Assembly (NCBI GenBank): GCA_002083435.1
Contig: LWDJ01000007.1
Span: forward strand, 1-64,000
Origin: Proteobacteria bacterium SG_bin6
GTDB lineage: Bacteria; Pseudomonadota; Alphaproteobacteria; Sphingomonadales; Sphingomonadaceae
Length of the DNA stretch: 64,000 nucleotides
Direction of reading: 5' to 3'
Shown: positions 52,541 through 61,592 of the stretch, in pieces
Layout: each line of letters opens with the position of its first letter
How positions within the stretch are numbered: the stretch's first letter is position 1
Program-made: the position numbers and the translations under genes
Notes under the pieces: generated by a model
What the model was told of the DNA's origin: nothing
Databases searched by the model: none
Seen by the model: only the letters and a program-made list of their open reading frames with translations

Positions 52541-53594
52541 GCCCTTGTTTCCGCAATTCACCGCGCTCCACCGGCTGCGCGTGCCGCACATTACCCGCGC
52601 GGTCGGGATCATGCTGACGATCGGCATCGTCGTGTCGGTGCTGTTCATGATCTACGTCCCCTGGCTTCAGACCAGCCAGGGCACCGGCAAGGTGATCGCG
52701 CTCGATCCGCGCGACCGGGTGACGAGCATCACCGCGCTCGTGCCCGGGCGGATCGACCAATGGTATGTCACCGACGGGCAGCTGGTGAAGAGGGGCGATC
52801 CGATCGCCAGGATCATCGACAATGATCCGCAGCTGCTCCCCCGCCTGCAGGCGCAGCGCGAGCAGACGCTCGCCGAGATCGCCTCGGTCGAACAGGCGCT
52901 CGCCACCGCCGAGCTCGACGTGAAGCGCACCAACACCTTGTACCGCGAGGGGCTGGCGGCGCGGCGCGACTATGAACTCGCGCTCATCAAGGTGGCGGAC
53001 TACAAAGCCAAGCTGGCGAGCGAGCGCGCCTCGCTCACCACGGTCGAAATCAATCTCAACCGGCAGGATGTGCAGCTGGTGCGGGCGCCGCGCGCCGGGC
53101 GCATCCTGAACGTGACGGCGGGCGACCAGTCGACCTTGGTGAAGGCCGGCGATCCGCTCGCGACGATCGCGCCGGAAAATTCGGAGCGCGTGGTCGAGCT
53201 TTATATCGACGGTCGCGACGTGCCGCTGATCTATCCCGGCCGCCGCGCGCGGCTGGAGTTCGAGGGCTGGCCGGCGATCCAGGCGAGCGGCTGGCCGTCG
53301 GTCGCGCTCGGCGTGTTCGACGGGCGGGTGCGCTCGATCGATCCGCAGGCCTCCACCAACGGGCTGTTCCGCGTGATCATCGAGCAGGCGCCCGATCGCA
53401 AGCCCTGGCCCAAGGAGCCGTTCGTGCGGCTGGGCGCCAAGGTTTCGGGCTGGGTGCTGATGAACCAGGTCTCGGTCGGCTATGAAATCTGGCGGCAGCT
53501 CAACGACTTCCCGCTGCAATGGGATCGCCCCGGCGACCCCAAGGCGAAGGCGCTGCCGCCCGAGCCCGATAATGGGGCCGCACCCGCGAAATGA
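52530..53594 (+). CDS. HlyD-family periplasmic adaptor protein
   Basis: 354 residues: one N-terminal transmembrane helix (about 28-48), a split biotinyl-lipoyl domain (VPGRIDQWYVTDGQLVKRGD and APRAGRILNVTAGD), an alpha-hairpin of about 90 residues between them, and a beta-barrel region. It bridges the inner-membrane component and the TolC-type channel. It overlaps its neighbours by 11 and 4 nt, so all three are one operon. Confidence 0.9.
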   Translation: MAAKPLFPQFTALHRLRVPHITRAVGIMLTIGIVVSVLFMIYVPWLQTSQGTGKVIALDPRDRVTSITALVPGRIDQWYVTDGQLVKRGDPIARIIDNDPQLLPRLQAQREQTLAEIASVEQALATAELDVKRTNTLYREGLAARRDYELALIKVADYKAKLASERASLTTVEINLNRQDVQLVRAPRAGRILNVTAGDQSTLVKAGDPLATIAPENSERVVELYIDGRDVPLIYPGRRARLEFEGWPAIQASGWPSVALGVFDGRVRSIDPQASTNGLFRVIIEQAPDRKPWPKEPFVRLGAKVSGWVLMNQVSVGYEIWRQLNDFPLQWDRPGDPKAKALPPEPDNGAAPAK

Positions 53595-55072
53595 GGCGCT
53601 GGCTGTTTCTGTCCGCGCTGACGCTCGCGTCGGCGGCGCACGCGGCGGTGGGGGAGGGCGTTCCCCAGCGCCAGGCCAAGCCGCGCGCCGCGGCTCCCGC
53701 CACCGCCGCGCCGCCCCCCGCGCCCGCGCCGACGCGGCCGGTGCTGACCTTGGGCGAGGTGCTCGCTTCCTCGGCGCGCTTCCAGCCGCAAATCCTGGAA
53801 GCCGTCGCCAAGGTGCGCTCGGCCGAGGGCAAGCGCCTCCAGGCCGAGGGCGCGTTCGACACCCAGGTGAAGGCGCAGGCCGAAGGGCGCCTGTCGGGCT
53901 TTTATGACGGCAGCTTTGCGGGCGGCACGATCGAGCGCCCGATCGAGAATTGGGGCGGCAGCTATTATGGCGGCTACCGCATCTCCGGCGGGCGTTTCCC
54001 GATCTACGAGGACGAGCGCTTCACCAACGTGCTCGGCGAGATCAAAGCCGGCGCGGTGCTTTCGCTGCTGCGCGATCGCTTCATCGACGATCGCCGCTTC
54101 AATCGGGGCAATGCCGCTCTCGATGTCGATGTGGCCGAGGCCGAGAAGCTGATCACCGCGATTTCGGTGCAGCGGCGCGCGGTCGCGGCCTATAACCTGT
54201 GGGTCGCCGCGGGGCTGCGGCTGAAAGTCTATCGCGAGCTGCTCGACCTTGCCCGCGCGCGCCAGGCGGGCCTGGAGCGGCAGGTGGAACTGGGGGCGCG
54301 GCCGCGCATCATCCTCACCGAGCAGGCGCAGAACATCTTGCGTCGCGAAACGCTCGTCGCGCGGACCGAACAGGAGCTGGCGAACGCCGCCAACACGCTG
54401 TCGCTGTTCTGGCGCGATGCGAACGGCCAGCCGCAGCGCCCCGCGCCCGAACTGCTGCCCGATGCCTTCCCCACCATCCCGCAGCCAACCGGCGCGGCGC
54501 GGATGGCGCTCCAGGGCCGCCCCGATCTCAAGACGCTCGATCTGCGCATCGCCCAGGCGACCAACCGGCTGGAGCTTGATCGCAACCAGCTGAAGCCCCG
54601 GCTCGATCTGAAGGTGGAGGCGTCGCAGGATCTGGGGCCGGTCGGCTCGGGCGGGCGCTCGCGCAACGGGTTCGAGAGCAAGGTCGGGTTGTCGTTCAGC
54701 GTCCCGCTCGAGCGCCGCGCCGCCAAGGGCCGGATCGCCGCGACCTCCGCCGAGATCGACGGCCTCGAACGCCGCCGCCAGACGACGCGCGAGCAGATCG
54801 CCGCCGAGATCGAGGGCATCGCGATCGACGTGCGCGCGACCGAGCGGCTGGCGCTGCTCGCCGAGGAGGAGCGCGCCCGGGCGACCGAGATGGCCCGCGC
54901 CGAACAACGCCGCTTCACCGAGGGCGCGAGCGACTTCTTCCTGGTGAATCTGCGCGAGGAGTCGGCGGCGGACGCGGCGGTGCGACAGTTGGACGCGCGT
55001 TTCCGCAACCTGGTGTCGAACGCCGAGCTGGCGGCGGCGGCGGCGGATTTGAAGGCGTTGGGGCTGGAATAG
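53591..55072 (+). CDS. TolC-family outer-membrane channel protein
   Basis: 493 residues with a signal peptide (SAAHAAVG), a Pro/Ala linker, and two long helical repeats typical of the TolC/OEP fold (LNVAEAEKLITAISVQ-like heptads, then RIAATSAEIDGLERRR). It provides the outer-membrane exit duct. It is the last gene of the three-gene exporter operon. No transported substrate gene is adjacent. Confidence 0.9.
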   Translation: MRRWLFLSALTLASAAHAAVGEGVPQRQAKPRAAAPATAAPPPAPAPTRPVLTLGEVLASSARFQPQILEAVAKVRSAEGKRLQAEGAFDTQVKAQAEGRLSGFYDGSFAGGTIERPIENWGGSYYGGYRISGGRFPIYEDERFTNVLGEIKAGAVLSLLRDRFIDDRRFNRGNAALDVDVAEAEKLITAISVQRRAVAAYNLWVAAGLRLKVYRELLDLARARQAGLERQVELGARPRIILTEQAQNILRRETLVARTEQELANAANTLSLFWRDANGQPQRPAPELLPDAFPTIPQPTGAARMALQGRPDLKTLDLRIAQATNRLELDRNQLKPRLDLKVEASQDLGPVGSGGRSRNGFESKVGLSFSVPLERRAAKGRIAATSAEIDGLERRRQTTREQIAAEIEGIAIDVRATERLALLAEEERARATEMARAEQRRFTEGASDFFLVNLREESAADAAVRQLDARFRNLVSNAELAAAAADLKALGLE

Positions 55073-55221
55073 CTTTTCTGCGCCTTCGCCAAATGCTTGC
55101 TGGCTCGCCAGCGGCGACCGGTCGGCCTAAGCCGAGATGCGACACAGCGCGGAGGCGGCGGCGTGGCGACGCAAACGAGAACCAAGCTGGATTGGCGGAT
55201 CGAGCCGTGCGGCCCGGTGCT

Positions 55222-55311
55222 TGGCGGACAGGGTGGGATTCGAACCCACGGTGGGCTTGCACCCACGGCGGTTTTCAAGACCGCTGCCTTAAACCACTCG
55301 GCCACCTGTCC
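55222..55311 (-). tRNA. tRNA-Ser (anticodon UGA), CCA encoded
   Basis: The minus strand folds as a class II tRNA of 90 nt. The acceptor stem is GGACAGG/CCTGTCC with discriminator G and encoded CCA. The D arm is GTGGCCGAGTGG, the anticodon arm is GCGGTCTTGAAAACCGC with anticodon TGA, a long variable arm follows (GTGGGTGCAAGCCCAC), and the T arm has GGTTCGAATCC. It reads UCA/UCG-type serine codons. Confidence 0.97.
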
Positions 55312-55405
55312 TTGAAGCTCCGCTTAAGGCGCTTATCGCATTTCGCGCAAGGGGCGGGCTTTTCCGGCTTCAGCCCCGCGCGGGGCTGTGGCAAAGCCTT
55401 GGGCC

Positions 55406-56431
55406 ATGGGGCGTATCACCACCATCTTGTTCACCATCACCGCCTGGGGCGCGCTGGGCGGGGCGGCCGAGGAGAGCGGGGACGCGGGCTTCGAGGCCTT
55501 TCTCGCCAGCCTGCGCGCCCAGGCGGCGGCGCGCGGGGTGAGCGCCCAGGCGATCGAGGCGGGGTTTGCCGGCGTCACGCTCAACCGCCGCGTGATCGAG
55601 CTCGATCGCGCCCAGCCGGGCGGCCCGGTCAACGCGCGGCCACCCAAATTCGAGCCCTATCGCCGCAGCCATGTCGACACGCCCCGGATCGAGCGCGGGC
55701 GGGCGATCTATCAGGCGACGCGCGCGCGCCTCACCGCGATCGAGCGCGAGACCGGGGTGCCCGAAAGCATCATGGTCGCGATCTGGGGACATGAGAGCAG
55801 CTATGGCGCGGTCACCGGCAAGTTCGATCTGCCGAGCGCGCTCGCGAGCCTTGCCTATGACGGGCGCCGCCGCGCGCTGTTCACCGACGAGTTCATCGCC
55901 GCGCTCAAGATGATCGACCGCGGCGTGCCGCGCGAGCGGCTGAGGGGCAGCTGGGCGGGGGCGACGGGCAATCCGCAATTCCTGCCGAGCGTCTATCTCC
56001 GCCTCGCGCGCGACGCCGATGGCGATGGCCGGGCGGACATCTGGACGAGCGAGGCCGACACGCTCGCCTCGATCGCCAATTATTTCGCCGATGCCGGCTG
56101 GCGGCGCGGCATACCCTGGGGCTTCGCGGTGAGCGTGCCGGCGGGTCTGGATCGGGCGGGTCTCGCGGGCCGCACCGTCGCCCCGCGCTGCCCGAAGGTG
56201 TTCGAGCGCCACAGCCGCTGGCTGACGATGCGGGAGTGGCGGGCGCTCGGGCTGGTACCGCTCGATCGGCCCTGGCCGGGCGACGAGGTGCTCGCGACGC
56301 TCATCGAACCCGATGGGCCGGGCAAGACCGGCTATCTGACCACCGGCAATTACCGCGTGATCCTCGACTATAACTGTTCCAACTTCTATGCGCTGTCGGT
56401 GGGGCTATTGGCGGACGCGGTGGAGCGGTGA
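55406..56431 (+). CDS. lytic murein transglycosylase, MltB family
   Basis: 341 residues with a short hydrophobic N-terminal signal and no lipobox. The catalytic Glu130 is in VAIWGHESSYGA, and GSWAGATGNPQFLPSVYL is the typical second block. It cleaves glycan strands in the periplasm to give 1,6-anhydromuropeptides. ATG 55406 is preferred over GTG 55388. A perfect 16-bp palindrome (AGCCCCGCGCGGGGCT) ends 18 nt before it. It overlaps rlpA, the first of a run of co-directional genes. Confidence 0.92.
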   Translation: MGRITTILFTITAWGALGGAAEESGDAGFEAFLASLRAQAAARGVSAQAIEAGFAGVTLNRRVIELDRAQPGGPVNARPPKFEPYRRSHVDTPRIERGRAIYQATRARLTAIERETGVPESIMVAIWGHESSYGAVTGKFDLPSALASLAYDGRRRALFTDEFIAALKMIDRGVPRERLRGSWAGATGNPQFLPSVYLRLARDADGDGRADIWTSEADTLASIANYFADAGWRRGIPWGFAVSVPAGLDRAGLAGRTVAPRCPKVFERHSRWLTMREWRALGLVPLDRPWPGDEVLATLIEPDGPGKTGYLTTGNYRVILDYNCSNFYALSVGLLADAVER

Positions 56432-57234
56432 TGCGGGCTTTAGGGGGTGTGATGCTGGTGCTGTTGAGCGCCGCGGCGATGGCGCAAGAGCCGCCGGCGG
56501 GCGCGGGGCCACGCGGCACGAGCCAGGAATTCGGCAAGGATCGCTATGACGCGGTCGGCTATGCGAGCTGGTATGGCGAGGAAAGCGGCCAGCTGATGGC
56601 GAACGGCCAGCGCTTCGATCCGCAAGCGGTGGTCGCGGCGCACGCCAGCCTGCCGCTCGGCAGCTTCGCCGAGGTAACCGCGCTCGATACCGGCAAGACG
56701 ATCCTGGTGCTGGTCACAGATCGCGGCCCGGGCGCGCCAGGGCGGCTGATCGATCTGTCGCGCGGGGCGGCCAAGCTGCTGGGTGTCGACAGCAACCCGC
56801 TCGCCCCGGTGCGGGTGCGGCGGGTCGATCCGCCCCCGGCCGACCAGGCGGCGCTCCGCGCGGGCAAGCCCGCCTCGCCCCGGCTCGACGCTCCCGCCGC
56901 TTTGCTTGCCGCCTTGCGCAAGCAATTGCCGACCGCCCCGCGCCCGGTAATCCCGGCGAGCGCGAAGCCCGTTCCGGTGTCGCCGCGCCGGCCCGTCGCT
57001 CAAGCGGCACCAGCACCCGCGCCGGCCGGGCAGGGCCTGTTCGTGCAAGTGGCCGCGCTCTCCAGCAAGGCGCGCGCGCAGGCGCTCGCCGAGCGGCTGG
57101 GAGGTGGAGTGCAGGCGGTGGGGCCGGTGTTCCGCGTGCGGCTGGGGCCGTTCGCTTCCCGCGCCGCCGCCGATGCGGCTCGCGCGCGCGCCGCCGCCGC
57201 CGGCTATGGCGATGCCCGTTTGGTTCAAGAGTAA
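56431..57234 (+). CDS. rlpA: RlpA-type septal ring lytic transglycosylase with SPOR domain
   Basis: About 267 residues: a signal peptide (AAAMAQ), a double-psi beta-barrel RlpA domain (GYASWYGEESGQLMANGQRF, with VLVTDRGPG and IDLSRGAAKLLG), a Pro/Ala linker, and a C-terminal SPOR domain (FVQVAALSSKARAQALAERL) that binds denuded septal glycan. The gene overlaps the MltB stop; GTG 56428 is one codon earlier. It sits 16 nt before a D,D-carboxypeptidase gene, a common murein-remodelling trio. Confidence 0.92.
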   Translation: MRALGGVMLVLLSAAAMAQEPPAGAGPRGTSQEFGKDRYDAVGYASWYGEESGQLMANGQRFDPQAVVAAHASLPLGSFAEVTALDTGKTILVLVTDRGPGAPGRLIDLSRGAAKLLGVDSNPLAPVRVRRVDPPPADQAALRAGKPASPRLDAPAALLAALRKQLPTAPRPVIPASAKPVPVSPRRPVAQAAPAPAPAGQGLFVQVAALSSKARAQALAERLGGGVQAVGPVFRVRLGPFASRAAADAARARAAAAGYGDARLVQE

Positions 57235-57250
57235 GCCTGTGAGACCCGAT

Positions 57251-58423
57251 ATGTTTAAGAAGTTCGCCGCCACCGTGTCGCTCGCCGCGCTTGCCGCAGC
57301 ACCCCTTTCCGCTGCGGCGCCGCCGTTCAGCACCCCGGCGCCGGTCGCTTACATGGAGGATCTGTCGAGCGGCGCGGTGCTGTTCGCCAAGGACGCCGAT
57401 CGGCGGATGCCTCCCGCCTCGATGGCGAAGATGATGACCGTCTATGTCGCCTTCGAAATGATCAAGCATGGCGACCTGAAGCTCGACCAGCTGATCACGG
57501 TGCGGCCCGAGACCTGGCAGAAATGGCACGGCCCGCAGGCGGGATCGACGATGTTCCTCTCGCCGAACGAGCAAGTGAGCGTCGCCAATCTGCTCTACGG
57601 CATCATCACGCTGTCGGGGAACGATGCCTGTGTCGTGCTCGCCGAAGGGGCTTCGGGCACCGAGGAGGCGTTCGTCGCGCAGATGAACGTGGCGGCGAAG
57701 AAGCTCGGCCTCACCAACAGCCATTTCGGCACCTCGAACGGCTGGCCCGATGGCGGGGTGACCTATGTGACCGCGCGCGACCTCGCCAAGCTCGCCAGCG
57801 CGACCATTCGCGACTATCCGCAATTCTACAAGCGCTTCTATTCGCGCCCCGATTTCACCTGGGGCAAGACGCTGGGGAGCGGCAACCCGATCACCCAGGC
57901 CAATCGTGATCCGCTGCTGGGGCGCGTCGCGGGCGCCGATGGGCTGAAGACCGGGCATACCGAGGAAGCCGGCTATGGCTTCACCGGCTCGGCCGAGCAG
58001 AATGGCCGGCGCCTGGTGATGGTGATCGCCGGGCTCACCAGCTTCAATCAGCGGATCGAGGAGTCAGTGCGCTTCATGGAGTGGGGCTTTCGCGCGTGGA
58101 AGGCCAAGAAACTGGTCAGCAAGGGCCGCCAGGTGGGGGAGGCCGAAGTCCAGCTCGGAAGCGCGAGCAAGGTGGGGCTGGTCGCGCCCAATGATCTCAA
58201 CCTGACCTTGCCCGGTGGGCCGACCCCCGAGCTGACGACCAAGATCGTGTATCAGGGGCCGGTCAAGGCGCCGATCAAAGCCGGGCAGCATATCGCCGAT
58301 CTGGTGGTGACGGCGCCGGGCCTGCCCGCGCAGAAGCTGCCGCTGGTGGCGGCGAAGGATGTCGGCGCGGCCGGCTTCTTCGGGCGCGCCTGGGCGGGGC
58401 TCGGGTCGCTCTTCGGTTGGTGA
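57251..58423 (+). CDS. dacC: D-alanyl-D-alanine carboxypeptidase (PBP5/6 family)
   Basis: 390 residues with a signal peptide. The active-site motifs are SMAK (Ser57, Lys60), SGN (residues 122-124) and KTG (from Lys233). A C-terminal beta-sandwich domain and a last amphipathic helix (FFGRAWAGLGSLFGW) anchor it to the membrane face. It trims the terminal D-Ala of stem peptides. It overlaps tmk by 4 nt. Confidence 0.94.
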   Translation: MFKKFAATVSLAALAAAPLSAAAPPFSTPAPVAYMEDLSSGAVLFAKDADRRMPPASMAKMMTVYVAFEMIKHGDLKLDQLITVRPETWQKWHGPQAGSTMFLSPNEQVSVANLLYGIITLSGNDACVVLAEGASGTEEAFVAQMNVAAKKLGLTNSHFGTSNGWPDGGVTYVTARDLAKLASATIRDYPQFYKRFYSRPDFTWGKTLGSGNPITQANRDPLLGRVAGADGLKTGHTEEAGYGFTGSAEQNGRRLVMVIAGLTSFNQRIEESVRFMEWGFRAWKAKKLVSKGRQVGEAEVQLGSASKVGLVAPNDLNLTLPGGPTPELTTKIVYQGPVKAPIKAGQHIADLVVTAPGLPAQKLPLVAAKDVGAAGFFGRAWAGLGSLFGW

Positions 58424-59043
58424 CGCGCGCGCGCTTCATCACGCTGGAGGGCGGCGAGGGGGCGGGCAAGTCCACTCAGGCCCGCGCGCTCGCCGAGGCG
58501 TTGCGCGCGCGAGGACTGCCGGTGCTGGTAACCCGCGAGCCCGGCGGCAGCGCGGGCGCCGAGGCGATCCGCGCGCTGCTGCTGCAAGGCGATGCGGGGC
58601 GCTGGAGCCCCCGCGCGGAAGCATTGCTGTTCGCCGCCGCCCGCGCCGATCATTTGGAGAAGACCATTCTCCCGGCGCTCGCGGCCGGGGAGTGGGTGAT
58701 CTGCGACCGGTTTATCGACAGCACCCGCGCCTATCAGGGCGCGGGCGGGATCGAGGATGCCGCGATCCTCGCGCTGCACGGCTTCGGCGCGGAAGGGCTG
58801 TTGCCCGACCGCACCTTCGTGCTCGATCTGCCGGTGGCCGCCGGGAGGGCGCGGGCCGAGGCGCGTGACGGCGCCGCCGCCGATCGCTTCGCCGCGCGGG
58901 GCGATGCCTTCCACGCGAGTGTCCGGGAGAGCTTCCACCGCATCGCCGCCGCCGAGCCCGATCGGGTGCGGCTCATCGACGCGGCACAAAGGCCGGACGC
59001 GATCACCGCCGCGCTGCTCGCTGAACTGACGCCGTGGCTCTGA
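58420..59043 (+). CDS. tmk: thymidylate kinase
   Basis: 207 residues; phosphorylates dTMP to dTDP. The P-loop is EGGEGAGKST, the DRX motif is CDRFIDSTRAYQG, and the TREPGG block is present. The start is GTG 58420 overlapping the carboxypeptidase stop. It overlaps holB by 10 nt, an arrangement widespread in bacteria. Confidence 0.96.
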   Translation: MTRARFITLEGGEGAGKSTQARALAEALRARGLPVLVTREPGGSAGAEAIRALLLQGDAGRWSPRAEALLFAAARADHLEKTILPALAAGEWVICDRFIDSTRAYQGAGGIEDAAILALHGFGAEGLLPDRTFVLDLPVAAGRARAEARDGAAADRFAARGDAFHASVRESFHRIAAAEPDRVRLIDAAQRPDAITAALLAELTPWL

Positions 59044-60029
59044 TCGGCAACGAAGCCGCCCGGCTCGCCTTCCGCGCGGCGATGGATTCGGGCGCCTTGC
59101 ACCATGCCTGGCTGCTTACCGGACCGGAAGGCGTGGGGAAGGGCGCTTTCGCCCGGCTCGCCGCGCGCCGCCTGCTCGCGGAGGCGCTGGGCGCGCCGCT
59201 GCCGCCGGGGCTCGATTTGCCCGAGGGCGACCGCACCACCACGCTAATCGCCGCCGGCGCACACCCCGATTATCGCGAACTCGTCCGCCTGCCCAAGGAC
59301 GGCGACAAGCCCGAGGGCGAGCTGGCGCGTTCGATCACCATCGCCCAGGTGCGCCAGCTTCAGCCCTTGTTCGCGACCAAGCCCGCACTCTCGTCCAGGC
59401 GCGTGATCGTGATCGACGCGGTCGACGAGCTCGAGCGTCCCGGCGCCTCGAATGCGCTGCTGAAGAATCTGGAGGAGCCGCCCGCCGGCACGATCTTCCT
59501 GCTCGTCAGCCATGCGCCGGGAAAATTGCTGCCCACGATCCGCTCGCGCTGCCGCCGACTCCGCTTCGATCCGCTAGCCGACGCCGAGGTGCGCGACGTG
59601 CTCGGCGGCCAGCTGCCCGAGGCCAGCGCGGTGGAGCTTGAAGCGCTGGTGCGGGTGGGGGCGGGCTCGCCGGGGCGGGCGCTGCGCTATGCGGGGCTCG
59701 ATCTCGCAGCGATCGACAACGCGCTCGCGGCGATCGCCCGCGACGGCGATCCCAACAATGCCCGTCGCGCCGCGCTCGCCAAATCGTTGGGCGTGAAGGC
59801 GCAGCAGCCGCGCTACGAGGCGTTTCTGGACCGCGCACCGAGCTTCATCGCTGGCCTCGCCGTCGAGCGTCGGGGAGCCGCGCTGCAATCGGCGCTCGAT
59901 GCGTACGACATGGCGCAGGCGCTCGCCGCCACCGCCCGCGCGCAATCGCTTGATGCTCAGGCGACGGTGTTCGAACTCGCCGGCCTCGTCGCGCGGCTCG
60001 GGCTTCACCAGGCACGCGCGATGGATTAG
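59034..60029 (+). CDS. holB: DNA polymerase III subunit delta-prime
   Basis: 331-residue clamp-loader AAA+ protein. It has ALHHAWLLTGPEGVGKGAFA (P-loop region), RVIVIDAVDELERPGAS (Walker B-like), LLKNLEEPPAG and IRSRCRRLRF (SRC motif). The start is GTG 59034, within tmk. It is nine nucleotides from metG. Confidence 0.93.
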   Translation: MALIGNEAARLAFRAAMDSGALHHAWLLTGPEGVGKGAFARLAARRLLAEALGAPLPPGLDLPEGDRTTTLIAAGAHPDYRELVRLPKDGDKPEGELARSITIAQVRQLQPLFATKPALSSRRVIVIDAVDELERPGASNALLKNLEEPPAGTIFLLVSHAPGKLLPTIRSRCRRLRFDPLADAEVRDVLGGQLPEASAVELEALVRVGAGSPGRALRYAGLDLAAIDNALAAIARDGDPNNARRAALAKSLGVKAQQPRYEAFLDRAPSFIAGLAVERRGAALQSALDAYDMAQALAATARAQSLDAQATVFELAGLVARLGLHQARAMD

Positions 60030-60038
60030 GGGCACGGC

Positions 60039-61592
60039 ATGGCCGAGCCTTTCTACATCACCACCGCGATCAACTATCCCAACGGCCGGCCGCATATCGG
60101 CCATGCCTATGAAGCGATCGCCGCCGACGCGATCGCGCGTTTCCAGCGGCTGATGGGGCGCGACGTGCGCTTTCAGACCGGTACCGATGAGCACGGCCTG
60201 AAAATGGTTCAGACCGCGCGTGACCGGGGCGTGCCAGTCCGCGCGTTGGCCGATGAAATGTCTGGCTATTTCCAAGAGATGCGGGACCAGCTTAACATCA
60301 GTTGTGATCGCTTCATCCGGACCACCGATGCCGATCATTACTCGGCCAGCCAGGCGATCTGGCAGGCGATGGCGGATGCCGGCGACCTGTATCTCGCGCG
60401 CTATGAAGGCTGGTATTCGGTCCGCGACGAGGCGTTCTATGACGAGAAGGAACTGGTCGACGGGGAAGGGGGCAAATTCTCGCCCCAGGGCACGCCGGTC
60501 GAATGGACCGCCGAGGAAAGCTGGTTCTTCCGCCTGAGCAAATATCAGCAGCCGCTGCTCGATCATTACGCCGCGCATCCCGAATTCATCCAGCCCGAAA
60601 GCCGCCGCAACGAAGTGCTGCGCTTCGTCGAGGGCGGCCTGAGTGACCTGTCGGTCTCGCGCACCAGCTTCGATTGGGGCGTGCCGGTGCCGGGATCGCC
60701 CGGGCACGTGATGTATGTGTGGGTCGACGCGCTCACCAACTATCTCACCGGCACCGGCTATCCGGCGTGGGACAGCGCGCTGAAGCGCTTCTGGCCGGCC
60801 GATCTGCACCTGATCGGCAAGGATATTGTCCGCTTCCACACCGTCTATTGGCCGGCTTTCCTGATGTCGGCCAAGCTGCCGCTGCCTAGCCGCGTGTTCG
60901 GCCACGGCTTCGTGCTCGCGCGCGACGGCGCCAAGATGTCCAAATCGGCGGGCAATGTCGCCGATCCGCTCGCGCTGGCGGAGGCGTTTGGCGTCGATGC
61001 TTTGCGCTATTTCCTGCTGCGCGACATCAGCTTCGGGCAGGACGGCACTTGGAGCGAGGAAGCGATTGTCGCGCGAGCCAATGCCGATCTGTCGAACAGT
61101 TTCGGTAACCTCGCGCAGCGCACGCTGAGCCAGATCTTCAAGAATTGCGATGGCTATCTTCCCGCGATCCACGGCCACAGCCCGGCCGATGCCGCGCTGT
61201 TCGAGGTGATCGACCATGCGGTGCGCGGCATCATCCCCGCCGCCTTTCAGGAACTCGCACTGTCGCAAGCGACCGAGGCGTGGCTCCAGTCGGTGTTCGC
61301 CTGCAATGCCTATATCGACGAGCAGGCACCCTGGGCGCTGCGCAAGACCGATCCACAGCGGATGGAGACGGTGCTGGCGACGCTCTATATCTGCATCGCG
61401 CAACTCGCCGTCGCGATCAGCCCGGTGATCCCGGCGAGCGCCGCGAAGCTGCTCGACGCCATGGGCATCGCGCCCGAATTGCGCACGGTCGAGGGCGTAG
61501 GCAGCCATTGGTATTCGCCGCTCGCCGAGAGCGGTTTCCGGCTGGGCCAGCCCGTCGCGCTGTTCCCCCGCCTCGATCCGCCGGCCGCGTGA
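60039..61592 (+). CDS. metG: methionyl-tRNA synthetase
   Basis: 517-residue class I synthetase. The HIGH motif (PHIGHAYEA) is at residues 19-22 and KMSKS at 299-303. The zinc-knuckle cysteines are missing in the connective domain (DEKELVDGEGGKF), so it is the shorter zinc-free form without the C-terminal dimerisation domain. Its last base is the first base of the tatD ATG. Confidence 0.96.
   Translation: MAEPFYITTAINYPNGRPHIGHAYEAIAADAIARFQRLMGRDVRFQTGTDEHGLKMVQTARDRGVPVRALADEMSGYFQEMRDQLNISCDRFIRTTDADHYSASQAIWQAMADAGDLYLARYEGWYSVRDEAFYDEKELVDGEGGKFSPQGTPVEWTAEESWFFRLSKYQQPLLDHYAAHPEFIQPESRRNEVLRFVEGGLSDLSVSRTSFDWGVPVPGSPGHVMYVWVDALTNYLTGTGYPAWDSALKRFWPADLHLIGKDIVRFHTVYWPAFLMSAKLPLPSRVFGHGFVLARDGAKMSKSAGNVADPLALAEAFGVDALRYFLLRDISFGQDGTWSEEAIVARANADLSNSFGNLAQRTLSQIFKNCDGYLPAIHGHSPADAALFEVIDHAVRGIIPAAFQELALSQATEAWLQSVFACNAYIDEQAPWALRKTDPQRMETVLATLYICIAQLAVAISPVIPASAAKLLDAMGIAPELRTVEGVGSHWYSPLAESGFRLGQPVALFPRLDPPAA

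Noticed and set aside
53480..54907. Open frame of 475 codons on the minus strand opposite the TolC-type gene
   Set aside because: Antisense shadow; the TolC-family protein on the plus strand has a signal peptide and fits the operon.
55372..55387. AGCCCCGCGCGGGGCT as terminator or operator before the MltB gene
   Set aside because: A perfect palindrome without a loop or U-run; in DNA this G/C-rich it may be chance, and no second copy was seen.
59574..61508. Open frame of 644 codons on the minus strand opposite holB and metG
   Set aside because: It spans two well-defined genes in opposite sense and has composition typical of antisense G/C-rich DNA (Arg/His/Ala-rich, no motifs).
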